Below are positions 45,420 through 54,293 of a stretch of 64,000 bases of DNA, piece by piece. Every line of letters begins with the position of its first letter. Position 1 is the first letter of the stretch. The position numbers and the translations under genes were made by a program. Location: assembly GCA_029561455.1 (NCBI GenBank), contig JAKQIY010000068.1, positions 310,001-374,000 of the forward strand, read 5' to 3'. Below the pieces are notes generated by a model that searched no databases, was not told the origin of the DNA, and saw nothing but the letters and a program-made list of their open reading frames with translations. The DNA is from a bacterium. GTDB lineage: Bacteria > Zhuqueibacterota > Zhuqueibacteria > Residuimicrobiales > Krinioviventaceae.

Positions 45420-45453
45420 CAGCAGGAACATGTTAAAGGCCATGTTCCTGCTG
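45420..45453. other. perfect 13-bp intercistronic hairpin between paralogues B and C
   Basis: CAGCAGGAACATG (45420-45432) and CATGTTCCTGCTG (45441-45453) form a perfect 13-bp stem with an 8-nt loop in the 162-nt gap between copies C and B. A second inverted repeat, ATACTAATC (45464-45472) and GATTAGTAT (45491-45499), overlaps the stop of copy C. The minus-strand flank (TAAATTTAAAAATT) has no clean T-tract, so a processing or attenuation role is more likely than full termination. Confidence 0.6.
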
Positions 45454-45492
45454 CGGTTATATCATACTAATCAGATAAAGGGTCATACCGGA

Positions 45493-47016
45493 TTAGTATT
45501 TGGGAGTTAAGGGTTTATCGGTATAAGTAATAATGTCGCCTATTTCAATTTGCGCTTTATCCGAAGGATTTAGTATTTTAATTTTTACGGTATGCTTTGC
45601 ATTAGACAACTGATACTGCCAGAAAAGCGGATCTTTTCTGATGATATATTTACTCGGCATTTTCGAGGTTTCCACCAGCTTGCCATCGATATACATCTCG
45701 ACATCAAAAATGTAATCGTCATCGCCGGTTTTACGGACAGAGCCGGTAGTGGCAAAACCGATTCCTTCGAATTCAAAGGTGGCCTCATCGTTAAATTTTT
45801 TGCCTAGTTGAGCGCGTTTAGCCGGGTAATGTCCTTCAAAGCCAACCTCTAATTTTACCGCTTTAGGTTCCTGAAAAGTTATGGTTACATCTTTATCACC
45901 AACCTGGCCGCCGTTCTTTTTAATCACTTCCAGGGCTTGATTGAATGACATCGTATAGGTATCATTTAACGACATGGTGGTGTATTTAAAATCCATATCT
46001 TCAACTTTATCAATGCCTTGTTTCCAGAAAGCCGGTATATTGCTGTAACCCAGCATTGTACCAAGAATACCGCCGGCACTGGCCGGATTGCAATCGGAAT
46101 CATCGCCGCCACGGGTGCTGATGGATAGTGTTTTTGTATAATCGCCGTCGCCATACAGTAAACCTAACAAAATCCAGGCGGAATTAATATTAGCGTCAAT
46201 ATTAAAGGTCGTAAACACACCATCCGGGCAACCAATATCCTGACCCCATTTTTGCTGGGTTTTGAACCAGGTCATCTTCCAGTCATCCGGGTATTGTTTA
46301 TGCCATTTGATCACATCGCTCATACACTGGTAGTATTTACTCTCTTTGGGGATTACTTTCAGGGCTTCATTTATAATATAGTTCAAATCATTGGAAGTAA
46401 AAGCCAGGGCATACATCGCGGCGACATAGACGCCACCATACCAACCGTCGCCATAATTCATAATGTGGCCAATTTTATCGCAAATTTCAGCTGAGGTATT
46501 GATCATTCCCGGACTCATCAACCCGGCAAAATCCGCTTCGATCTGAAAATCAATGTCTTCAGCATGGGGATTATAGTGCCAATGCCCTGATTTTGGCGGC
46601 ATGATTCCGCGCAGAATATTATAACGCGCGGCAATATTAGCGTGCCACAACAGGTATTCGGCATTGGCAAATGCTTTGGCAAATTCATCAGCCGGGGCGT
46701 CGATGCCCTTTTTATCAAAAACATCGACAAATGTCAGGTCCATATATACATCATCATACAAACCGGGAACATTTTCATAAAAATATTTCATTACATTTTC
46801 ATTCCACTCCAGTGGTTGATAATCCTGGATAAAAGTGCTGCGGTACTTGAACTCGGTTGGGCCGCCAAATGAGCAGCCGATAACCTGTCCGGCCCAGCCG
46901 CCTTTAATCTTGTCCTGCAAAACCTCTTTGGAAAGAGTAATAGTTTTTGCATTTACGGTTACAACAACCAGTGCTGTAAATAACAAGATAATTAATAATT
47001 TGTTTGAAACCTTCAT
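45493..47016 (-). CDS. exported ADP-ribosylglycohydrolase-family protein (copy C)
   Basis: 507 aa from the ATG at 47016. A GTG at 47028 is part of the GGAGG ribosome binding site for this ATG and is rejected. The signal peptide is cleaved near VNA-KT. Domain features match copy B: DKIKGGWAGQVIGCSFGGPTEF, GLYDDVYMDLTF, DFQIEADFAGLMSPGM, GHIMNYGDGWYGGVY and GGDDSDCNPASAGGILG, followed by a beta-rich C-terminal module of about 130 residues. B and C are adjacent and probably a tandem duplication that has diverged. No lipobox is seen, so it may be free in the periplasm or secreted while B is membrane-anchored. Confidence 0.85.
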   Translation of the reverse strand: MKVSNKLLIILLFTALVVVTVNAKTITLSKEVLQDKIKGGWAGQVIGCSFGGPTEFKYRSTFIQDYQPLEWNENVMKYFYENVPGLYDDVYMDLTFVDVFDKKGIDAPADEFAKAFANAEYLLWHANIAARYNILRGIMPPKSGHWHYNPHAEDIDFQIEADFAGLMSPGMINTSAEICDKIGHIMNYGDGWYGGVYVAAMYALAFTSNDLNYIINEALKVIPKESKYYQCMSDVIKWHKQYPDDWKMTWFKTQQKWGQDIGCPDGVFTTFNIDANINSAWILLGLLYGDGDYTKTLSISTRGGDDSDCNPASAGGILGTMLGYSNIPAFWKQGIDKVEDMDFKYTTMSLNDTYTMSFNQALEVIKKNGGQVGDKDVTITFQEPKAVKLEVGFEGHYPAKRAQLGKKFNDEATFEFEGIGFATTGSVRKTGDDDYIFDVEMYIDGKLVETSKMPSKYIIRKDPLFWQYQLSNAKHTVKIKILNPSDKAQIEIGDIITYTDKPLTPKY

Positions 47017-47058
47017 ATTAACCTCCACTTTTATTAGTTACTTGATTTATTAATATAA

Positions 47059-48081
47059 TCATTTCTTTTCACTATAAGGATCGTAACGTTCGAATTCACG
47101 ACCCCAAATATTTCTCAGCATGACGGCATATTGTACCGCCATAGATATACTTAATTCTCTGCCCCAGTAATCCTCTTCATGAATACCATCAGACTGACCA
47201 TAAACAAAGGCAATATCATTCTTTACAAGCAATTGCATAAAATCGTGTGCAGAATTTATTAAACCATCGCCTGTACCGCAATCCAGGTAAATGTGCGGTA
47301 ACTTTTCTTTAGGGATTTGCAATACCAGTTTAAAAGGATCAACTGCATCAGCGTCTTCCGGTTTAATAAATGGCTGACCTTGCGGCGTTCTCTCTACTAT
47401 ACTGGAAAAACCCCTGATATTGATATTATTATAACGGGTAACCGTATCAGCAAGCGCCTGTTCCCATATTACCCAGGGCTTTTCACCTTTTTCCAGCAAC
47501 AAACGTTGACTCGCCGCCCACCCAAGCGCGCCACTGTGACTGCCGACAGAACAAAACAATTCAGGATGGGAAAGCCCCAAAGACATAGCGCCAAAACCGC
47601 CCATTGAGATGCCGTTTATAGCCCTTCCCTTACGGTCGGCAATTGTACGATAATGGTTGTCAACATAATTAATTATATCCTTACATACATGATCGGCAAA
47701 TTTGTAAGGCCGGTTATCAGCTGAATAAGCCCAGTTCACATACCAGGAATTACCGACATCAACCATAACCACTATCATATCGAAACGATTCAGATATTCA
47801 GGGACTGCATATTTAAATTCATGATAATTGGAAGTCAGGCCATGACATAAATAAAGAACCGGATAGCGTAAATCCGATTTGTCATAGTTACGGGGTAAAA
47901 TAACATTTATATGCATATCGCGTTGCAGGGAACTGGAAAAAAATGTAACGTCAGTCACAGGTAAGGGAGGGCGTCCGATATGGCCGGGAGATATTTTTTT
48001 TTCAGTATTGCATTGCAATAATATACCGATGAAAAAAATTAAAATTATCAATCTCAGATACATTATCTTTTGTTGATCCAT
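47059..48081 (-). CDS. exported alpha/beta-hydrolase esterase
   Basis: About 340 aa from the ATG at 48081 (AGAGGA 6 nt upstream); an earlier ATG 13 codons upstream has no ribosome binding site. A hydrophobic N-terminus ends in ILLQC, a possible but non-canonical lipobox. The fold is that of esterase D/tributyrin esterase enzymes: FFSSSLQRDMHINVILPRNY, YLCHGLTSNYHEF, nucleophile elbow GISMGGFGAMSLGLSHPEL, a late Asp in DCGTGDG and a His in SDGIHEEDYW. It likely removes acyl groups from a substrate before glycosidic cleavage. It lies between a glycosidase-like gene and copy C. Confidence 0.85.
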   Translation of the reverse strand: MDQQKIMYLRLIILIFFIGILLQCNTEKKISPGHIGRPPLPVTDVTFFSSSLQRDMHINVILPRNYDKSDLRYPVLYLCHGLTSNYHEFKYAVPEYLNRFDMIVVMVDVGNSWYVNWAYSADNRPYKFADHVCKDIINYVDNHYRTIADRKGRAINGISMGGFGAMSLGLSHPELFCSVGSHSGALGWAASQRLLLEKGEKPWVIWEQALADTVTRYNNINIRGFSSIVERTPQGQPFIKPEDADAVDPFKLVLQIPKEKLPHIYLDCGTGDGLINSAHDFMQLLVKNDIAFVYGQSDGIHEEDYWGRELSISMAVQYAVMLRNIWGREFERYDPYSEKK

Positions 48082-48121
48082 TATTGTCCTCTGCTGAAAT
48101 AGAATATCATTAATCATCAAA

Positions 48122-49348
48122 TCACGAGTCTTTCTTGTTTAGCTTTAGCAAATACAAAAATACCTCAGCCGCATGCCAGGTATGAGGTGATGAAATTCGG
48201 TTGACGACATACTCCTCATCGATAATTCGCATACCATTATAATTAGCTTCACTGGCATCAATTTCCCAGGTCAACGGGTAAATTCGGTTGCTGATCGGAC
48301 TGGTTTTTTCACTAAAAAAATGATCTTGCGCCCAACTGATATAAGGATACTTATCATCTTTCCAGAGATTTGTTTTTACATAATAGTCAGTATAATCCCA
48401 CCAGAAAAGGGGTGAATAATTATCTTCAACCTGTGGAATAGTATATGTGTCTTCTATCCCAAGTTTACGCAAACCGAACTTGAGCCATTTTGTTTGGTAT
48501 GCCGGGACATTATGAAAATCGGAACGTCCTTCGATATAAATTCCATTACTGTCCTGAATAGTGATCTTTTGGCATTCATCCAAAATTTTAGCTACCAGAG
48601 GATGATTTTGATCGGCAAAAAATGACAACAAGTATAGAGTTTGACCGAGGTTATCAGCTTCATTTTCCGGTAAGCCATGTTTTGAGCCATTATTATGCTC
48701 ATAAGGATCGTCAAGGCTTGTAACCCAGTTTCCTATCAAATCTATATTCCCGGTTTCCTGTAAACACATCGCCATCATGGCTGCATCGCGGCGCCAGGGA
48801 TTTGTATAAACAAAATAATTGGGTACCGGTTTACTGTCGATTATATTGACCAGTATTTCCTGATGTAAAACTTTGAGTATATCACTATATTTATGACCGG
48901 AAAAATCGGGTAAACGAACAGGAGAATTCGTTCTGGGTACTAGTCGGGTTGAATTATTTTCGGTAATGAAAACTCCTGTTTCATTTTCCACAATCATAAT
49001 TTGTTCACCGGTTGAATTGGTAATTTCAACCCGGTATTGGTTTGGTATGATGATCTCATGTTGTACAGGCCATTCAGCGATTAATTCACCTGTCAGGCTT
49101 TTAATTAAACTTCCATTTTTATATAACAATTTTTCCCGGTTGCCCATGCCGAACAGAAAAAATTTCACATCCGGCATGTCTTTAACTCTGAATTCGGTTC
49201 TGAAATGATGCAACTGTTGATGATATGCTTGCAGGGCAGTTTCTGAATCGTGATTGCATGCCCAATTTTGAAAGAAAAAAATAAAAAAAAGCAAGCCGGT
49301 TAGTATTACCAGTTTTACAGTTACAGTTTTTTTCACTCTTGTTTTCAT
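48122..49348 (-). CDS. exported glycosidase-like lipoprotein of unknown family
   Basis: About 408 aa from the ATG at 49348 (CAGG upstream), with a signal ending in the lipobox-like NWAC (Cys31). The mature part begins with a beta-rich region of about 110 residues. It continues as a helical domain that looks like an (alpha/alpha)6 barrel: NPWRRDAAMMAMCLQETGN, HGLPENEADNLGQTLYLLSF, PLFWWDYTDYYVKTNLW and PLTWEIDASEANYNGM. The acidic residues in the Asp-Asp, Glu-Asn-Glu-Ala-Asp and Glu-Ile-Asp words could be catalytic. I cannot name the family. Within this locus it may be a new glycoside hydrolase acting on ribosyl-containing material. Confidence 0.7.
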   Translation of the reverse strand: MKTRVKKTVTVKLVILTGLLFFIFFFQNWACNHDSETALQAYHQQLHHFRTEFRVKDMPDVKFFLFGMGNREKLLYKNGSLIKSLTGELIAEWPVQHEIIIPNQYRVEITNSTGEQIMIVENETGVFITENNSTRLVPRTNSPVRLPDFSGHKYSDILKVLHQEILVNIIDSKPVPNYFVYTNPWRRDAAMMAMCLQETGNIDLIGNWVTSLDDPYEHNNGSKHGLPENEADNLGQTLYLLSFFADQNHPLVAKILDECQKITIQDSNGIYIEGRSDFHNVPAYQTKWLKFGLRKLGIEDTYTIPQVEDNYSPLFWWDYTDYYVKTNLWKDDKYPYISWAQDHFFSEKTSPISNRIYPLTWEIDASEANYNGMRIIDEEYVVNRISSPHTWHAAEVFLYLLKLNKKDS

Positions 49349-49420
49349 CAACCTGCTTTTACTTTTAATCAATCCACACAAAGGTAATTACACTTTCAGT
49401 TAATAGGTGCGTTAGATAAT

Positions 49421-50101
49421 TTAATAAGAAACACTAACCGTTTCTGATCCCTGAATAATTGCAGGGCCGGCGCTGGAGCCAATCAGGTCGGCGCCGGCGG
49501 CAAAAAGGGCCACAACTTGTTGATAGCTTTTTATTTGCCCGGATGCCTTGATTTTTGCCCGCCCGGTTAAATGCTTTTTTATAAAAAGTATATCCTCAGG
49601 GGTAGCTGCAGAACCGCCGGGTCCGATGCCACTGGAATTTTTTATATATTGCACACCGGCTTGTTCTGCCAGGGTTATACAATTAATTTTTTCCTGTTCA
49701 TTCAGAAATCCAAATTCGGACATACATTTTACCGGACGTTTACCTGCAGCCCTGACTATGGCTTCAAGTTCACGCACAAATTCGCGGATCATGCCGCTAC
49801 GTAAAAATCCTATATTCGGCTGAAAATCAAATTCATCCACACCTAGCCGGATAACTTGTTTTACCATTGCCACTTTCATGGCCGTGGTTTCACCCCCCAT
49901 CGGGTAACAGATTGCTGTGGCTATCCGAACACCACTGCCATTCAGTATTTTACGAGCCAGGGAAACCCAACAGGGCTGAAGCATTACGGCATGAAAGCCA
50001 TACTCGGCGGCCTGTTCACAATGCAATTTTATCTCTTCGTATGTTGCATCCGCGCGAACATTCGTATATTGAATTTTTTTAGCAAGTTCGGTATAAAGCA
50101 C
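49421..50101 (-). CDS. deoC: deoxyribose-phosphate aldolase
   Basis: A 226-aa DeoC-type aldolase that splits 2-deoxyribose 5-phosphate into glyceraldehyde 3-phosphate and acetaldehyde. The Schiff-base lysine motif is YIKNSSGIGPGGSAATPEDI, the second lysine is in IKASGQIKSY, and the acidic site is in VDEFDFQPNIG. The start is a GTG at 50101. It is cytoplasmic, with no signal peptide. Its presence suggests the locus also handles deoxyribose; a partner kinase could be the PfkB protein at 54294. The motif KNSSGIG deviates from the usual KTSTGF, so a related aldol substrate is possible. Confidence 0.85.
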   Translation of the reverse strand: MLYTELAKKIQYTNVRADATYEEIKLHCEQAAEYGFHAVMLQPCWVSLARKILNGSGVRIATAICYPMGGETTAMKVAMVKQVIRLGVDEFDFQPNIGFLRSGMIREFVRELEAIVRAAGKRPVKCMSEFGFLNEQEKINCITLAEQAGVQYIKNSSGIGPGGSAATPEDILFIKKHLTGRAKIKASGQIKSYQQVVALFAAGADLIGSSAGPAIIQGSETVSVSY

Positions 50102-50113
50102 AGTATTACCACT

Positions 50114-52321
50114 CTATTTTTTCGAGTCAAAAACTAACCAACCGGTATCGACAATTATTTCATCTTTAAGCACCGAATCCTGCATCAATTTAACTATGAC
50201 TTTATAGGGGAACTTTAGGTCCAGTTGAGCAAGATCAACCATACCACTAGCGCCGGTAATTTTCATCTTTTCTTCTTCCATCATTGTTAAATTGTTTACA
50301 GTATTGATTTGGATAAATGAATTATCAAGCGGTTTTACGGCTTTGATATTCAGAGTATTACCCTGTTTATCAACTTGCAGATTTTTCGGCATGGCTATTA
50401 TGCAAGACATTACATCCGTTGGTTCTTCCGGAAATACCAGCACTGTCCGACCATCCTGTTTGACGGTTGGAATTGTTTGATGATTCCAAACATCGACATA
50501 ATGCCAGTCATCGGGGTGAGAAACCAGCATAAACGGACCGATCAGCCGGTTATCCAGGCTACGGTCAACCTCTTCCCGTCCCAACTGGTATACCGGGTAT
50601 ACGCACTTGTCCGTAACCGGGAAAGCATTGACAAAGACATCGGCGCGTAAATCTGTGACCAGCGGCATCGGATTATCGGTTAAATAGGCATCACGGTTTT
50701 CATGGATAATACGGCTGTAGCGATGGATCAGTACCCGTTCATTCCAGGAATAGCGGTTAATTTCACCAAAAATATCTTCCCATACAATAAACCCGGTGCC
50801 GTTAAAAAGCGCATTATAAATCAATTCATCCCGGTCACGCGCGCCGCGATTGATATTATGTACATTATGTTCCGGTATAATAAACCGGAACAGATCGACA
50901 TTAGGCATCTTATTAGTAGCATTACCCTGCTGGTTCCAACTGCCTGTAACCAATTCGGCAGCAGCCAAATCCGGCCGGCCTTCACTGACAAAAACATTAT
51001 CAGGATTCACGGCGTCCAACGCAGTACGAAAAGCGATATCCGATTCACCCATGGTATCTAGAAAAACGCCATCCGAACCAATGGCTTTAGCAATTTCGGC
51101 TTCGCGTTCAAAATGTCCGGTGCGGCCGTTCATAATATCCCAGGGCTTGTAGGGGATGTAAACATGCACGTCGCGCGTATGGGCTTTGTCCACCATTTCC
51201 TTTACGCCGGGTAATCCGCCGGGCAGATCAGAGTACATGTCAAACTGGTTGCGGTTATCGATCCCCATACGTGGATAATCATGCCAAAGCAGCATATAAT
51301 CATAGCCGCCGAAATTCAATTCTCCTTCATCCAGAAACTCATCGATGCGAAAACGGTTATCTTTAGGATCATAAATATCATGTCCATACAGGAAGGTAAA
51401 ATGCGATACAAAGCGCTGCCGGTATTTTTCCTGGATGGGACGTTTATAGTATGTGAAATCGAAATTAGCGCGAATATATTTTTTAAAAGCCCAAAAGGCA
51501 GCATGCCAGTCCCCCTGGTGCGGACTGATGAGACAGTTCAGTAACTCGGTTTTTTGGCCGGGTTCCTGGGTTAATTTAAATACCCGGGAAATTAAATCAT
51601 TTTTATCCGTAAAATTCAGGAAAAATTTTGAAGCAAGAAAATGAAAATAGACGCCGTTATTGCTTTTTTCATTATAAATATCAATCGGCATTTTAGGATC
51701 TTCGCTCGATGTAAAATAAAATATAAAATCATCGGCATTATCAATGCAATAAAAGCTATTCTGCGTCGGTAACAGGTAATGCATATCGGCCGTTTTGCCT
51801 AACTGGAATCTTTGCAAAACCGGAAAATAAATATTATTGGTCACGGTTTCGGGATCACGATAGGTTCGTCCGCCGGTTGAAGTGTTGACCAGTTGTACCT
51901 GCCAGGATAATTTGGCGCTGTTATCCAGGGCAAATGTTTGTGTTATCACAATCGGATTTTCCACATAACCGGATTGCTGGCTAATGGTCACCGCCTTCCT
52001 GCCCTCTTGCTGTTCCTCTGTAAAGGTAAATAATTGATAACCGACATCGCTCAAACTCCAGGGCATGCGTACAGATATAAACAGTAACGGCGGATTGCCT
52101 TGCATCAGATCGATTCCGGTGGTTTTATCCAAAAGCCCGGCAAGATGAATCCCTTTCTCGCACAATAATTTATATTGCACACTGTCATTTTCCAGAATAA
52201 TGTATTTCACCATATCCTTGTTCGGCAGGTACTGCAATTGAATTTTGGCGTTGCCGGCAACCGGGAATAAATATGTACAGATTAATATTATTATGAATAT
52301 AGGGTATATTTTATTTTTCAT
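50114..52321 (-). CDS. exported glycoside hydrolase-like protein (TIM-barrel type)
   Basis: 735 aa with a Sec signal (cleavage near GNA-KI) and CAGGAG before the ATG. The N-terminal third is a beta-sandwich of the GH31/GH36-clan accessory type (CEKGIHLAGLLDKTTGIDL). The middle (about 300-560) reads as a TIM barrel with YDYMLLWHDYPRMG, VHVYIPYKPWDIMNGR and SDGVFLDTMGESD, whose Asp is a candidate nucleophile, then EGRPDLAAAELVTG. A C-terminal beta domain follows. It resembles DUF6259-type and other uncharacterised glycosidases. The exported location and place after the importer genes point to depolymerising or deglycosylating an external substrate. Confidence 0.75.
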   Translation of the reverse strand: MKNKIYPIFIIILICTYLFPVAGNAKIQLQYLPNKDMVKYIILENDSVQYKLLCEKGIHLAGLLDKTTGIDLMQGNPPLLFISVRMPWSLSDVGYQLFTFTEEQQEGRKAVTISQQSGYVENPIVITQTFALDNSAKLSWQVQLVNTSTGGRTYRDPETVTNNIYFPVLQRFQLGKTADMHYLLPTQNSFYCIDNADDFIFYFTSSEDPKMPIDIYNEKSNNGVYFHFLASKFFLNFTDKNDLISRVFKLTQEPGQKTELLNCLISPHQGDWHAAFWAFKKYIRANFDFTYYKRPIQEKYRQRFVSHFTFLYGHDIYDPKDNRFRIDEFLDEGELNFGGYDYMLLWHDYPRMGIDNRNQFDMYSDLPGGLPGVKEMVDKAHTRDVHVYIPYKPWDIMNGRTGHFEREAEIAKAIGSDGVFLDTMGESDIAFRTALDAVNPDNVFVSEGRPDLAAAELVTGSWNQQGNATNKMPNVDLFRFIIPEHNVHNINRGARDRDELIYNALFNGTGFIVWEDIFGEINRYSWNERVLIHRYSRIIHENRDAYLTDNPMPLVTDLRADVFVNAFPVTDKCVYPVYQLGREEVDRSLDNRLIGPFMLVSHPDDWHYVDVWNHQTIPTVKQDGRTVLVFPEEPTDVMSCIIAMPKNLQVDKQGNTLNIKAVKPLDNSFIQINTVNNLTMMEEEKMKITGASGMVDLAQLDLKFPYKVIVKLMQDSVLKDEIIVDTGWLVFDSKK

Positions 52322-52360
52322 GTTATTCTCCTGTAAAGAATAGCGTCAAAAGCTATTAAT

Positions 52361-53173
52361 TTATTTAGCATCCTTGACACAACGGAAACCGATTGAGGAA
52401 CTGCGGTTCAATGCCGGGGTCATATACCAGTACTTGGTCCGCTGGTAATTCGCTATAGGGCCTCCCTGCATATACCAGAGACTGCCTTTCGCAAAGAAAT
52501 AACTGCCGCCGCGTATCCATGAAAAATAATGATAACCGTCCGAGGCAAAGGAATCCGTCCATTCCCACACATTCCCGGTCATATCCAGGCAGCCGTAAGG
52601 ACTGGCGCCTTGCGGATAACTGCCAACCGCTTGAGTATCATCGGAATCTATATTTGCCTTATTGGGATCGTAAACATTCCCCCATGGCCAGTCACGGCCA
52701 TCGGTGCCTTGCGCCGCTTTTTGCCATTCCTGTTCCGAAGGGAGGCGCTTACCTGCCCATTTTGCAAAAGCACAGGCGTCTTCAAGTGAAATCCACACCA
52801 CCGGATGATTTGCTTTACCGGCCGGATACATTCCGTTAGACCAATGCTTTAAAAAGTTTTCCGGCCATTGTGGTTTATAATGGGTGGCATCAAGGAATGC
52901 TTTAAATTGCTCATTGGTTACTTCAGTTTTATCGATATAAAATGCCGGTACATAAACTTTTTCATTAAAGCGATACCTGAAACCGTGATCGTCATAAACC
53001 AGGGTATCGAGGGTTAAGCCTTCACGCCAGCGATACTCAACATGGAATTGAAACTCCCCGGCCGGAACCAGTTGCATGCCTTTGGGCGCCGCGGAATAGA
53101 CAATATCATTATTAATATATACTGAAAATATGAATATTGCAATTAACACATAAAAGATCTTTTTGCGGTTCAT
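52361..53173 (-). CDS. exported formylglycine-generating-enzyme (SUMF1) family protein
   Basis: 270 aa; TAGGAGG precedes the ATG. The signal peptide is cleaved near YSA-AP. The FGE-sulfatase fold is clear: LVPAGEFQF, IDKTEVTNEQFKAFLDAT, HPVVWISLEDACAFAKWAGKRLPSEQEWQKAA, GRDWPWGN, GCLDMTGNVWEWTDSF, IRGGSYFFA and SIGFRCVKD. True FGE activates sulfatases by oxidising a Cys and needs two Cys in its own C-terminal part. Here the only C-terminal Cys is in FRCVKD, and no sulfatase gene is in the window. It is therefore more likely one of the many non-FGE members with an unknown binding or modifying role. Confidence 0.85.
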   Translation of the reverse strand: MNRKKIFYVLIAIFIFSVYINNDIVYSAAPKGMQLVPAGEFQFHVEYRWREGLTLDTLVYDDHGFRYRFNEKVYVPAFYIDKTEVTNEQFKAFLDATHYKPQWPENFLKHWSNGMYPAGKANHPVVWISLEDACAFAKWAGKRLPSEQEWQKAAQGTDGRDWPWGNVYDPNKANIDSDDTQAVGSYPQGASPYGCLDMTGNVWEWTDSFASDGYHYFSWIRGGSYFFAKGSLWYMQGGPIANYQRTKYWYMTPALNRSSSIGFRCVKDAK

Positions 53174-53200
53174 GTGTACCTCCTAATAGCGCAAAAATGA

Positions 53201-54211
53201 TTACAGGGAATTACTGATAGCAATAATAATCACAGCCACAATCAGCAGCGACATACCGTAATATAATAACATTCTGGCTTGGCGTGCTGCCCCTTTCCAC
53301 TCGCCCTTCCAGAGTCCCCACAGGTTACCGACAATAATTGATAACGATATAAACAATGGCCAGCCGACAATTACCCCCCAACGGCCCAGTTGTACCGCGC
53401 TTATACCATATAAATAAAAACTGCCAATCCACATAATGGCCATAAGAAAACCCCACAAAATATTTTTACCGGTATGGGGGTTAAAATAGTCCCGGTAATT
53501 TTTATGAATTAGCATTAAATATAAACAATATGCAAAGTTGACTAAAAATCCGATTGTAAAAAATAACGACCAGACAATATTACCGGCAATGGTTTTGGAT
53601 ACCCCGGAATCAACAGCCGCCTGTACCAGATTGGAGCCAAAAGCCATACCAACATTAGGCAGACACGATAATATTCCGGCAAATATAGCTATTATCAGGC
53701 CAACTGTAATGGTGCTGCCTTTGGTTGTTGTCGCAGCAGCTTTTGGTTGTTTCTTTACCCCGGCCTGCGAGCAAACGATGATACCGAGAATTGTAACTAT
53801 CACACCAATGAGTAACACTATGCCTTTGGTCTGCAACATTGCATCAGGGAAAAAGATGAGCAATGGGATTAATGCTCCGAGACTGGCAATTATACCCATA
53901 ATGATTGGATACCCCAGCGCCATACCCAGTTTATCCATTCCCAAACCAAATAAAACTGCTCCAATTCCCCACCCTGCTCCAAACAGGATGATGAATAATA
54001 AATCCCTGGAGGCAGCCATTCCCAGAATCGAAAAAATATTGGGAAACAGGATCAATGCTATGATCCAGTTAAAAACAAGCATACCAAATAAGGAAAATGT
54101 AACCCACGAATGTTCCCACTGCCATTTTTTGGTCATGGTCATGGGTAATATAAATGTACCCTGAAAAAATCCGGCGATTAAAACGAGTAAAAATCCGTAA
54201 ACTATTATCAT
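53201..54211 (-). CDS. RhaT-family sugar-proton symporter
   Basis: A 336-aa protein with about ten membrane helices. It matches the L-rhamnose permease family: TMTKKWQWEHSWVTFSLFGM, then LFGAGWGIGAVLFGLGMDKLGMALGYPIIMGI, and the C-terminal GRWGVIVGWPLFISLSIIVGN. Nothing else for rhamnose metabolism is present, so the real substrate is probably another sugar of this locus. Pairing with the adjacent PfkB kinase (82-nt gap) mirrors the permease-ribokinase pair at 40773-42730; deoxyribose or a modified pentose are candidates by inference. Confidence 0.88.
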   Translation of the reverse strand: MIIVYGFLLVLIAGFFQGTFILPMTMTKKWQWEHSWVTFSLFGMLVFNWIIALILFPNIFSILGMAASRDLLFIILFGAGWGIGAVLFGLGMDKLGMALGYPIIMGIIASLGALIPLLIFFPDAMLQTKGIVLLIGVIVTILGIIVCSQAGVKKQPKAAATTTKGSTITVGLIIAIFAGILSCLPNVGMAFGSNLVQAAVDSGVSKTIAGNIVWSLFFTIGFLVNFAYCLYLMLIHKNYRDYFNPHTGKNILWGFLMAIMWIGSFYLYGISAVQLGRWGVIVGWPLFISLSIIVGNLWGLWKGEWKGAARQARMLLYYGMSLLIVAVIIIAISNSL

Positions 54212-54293
54212 GGCATTTTTCCTGGATTAATTGTTAATTTAAATTACTTGTCAATTGAACTGATCAATTCTGTTTTAATAAATACACACTTTT

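Noticed and set aside
43753-47016. Copies B and C as a recent tandem duplication or assembly artefact
   Set aside because: The proteins share motifs but differ throughout and in their signal type (lipobox against plain signal), so the duplication is old and not an artefact.
53538-54164. 208-codon plus-strand frame
   Set aside because: It is the antisense shadow of the RhaT-type permease, with no ribosome binding site and composition typical of reversed membrane helices.
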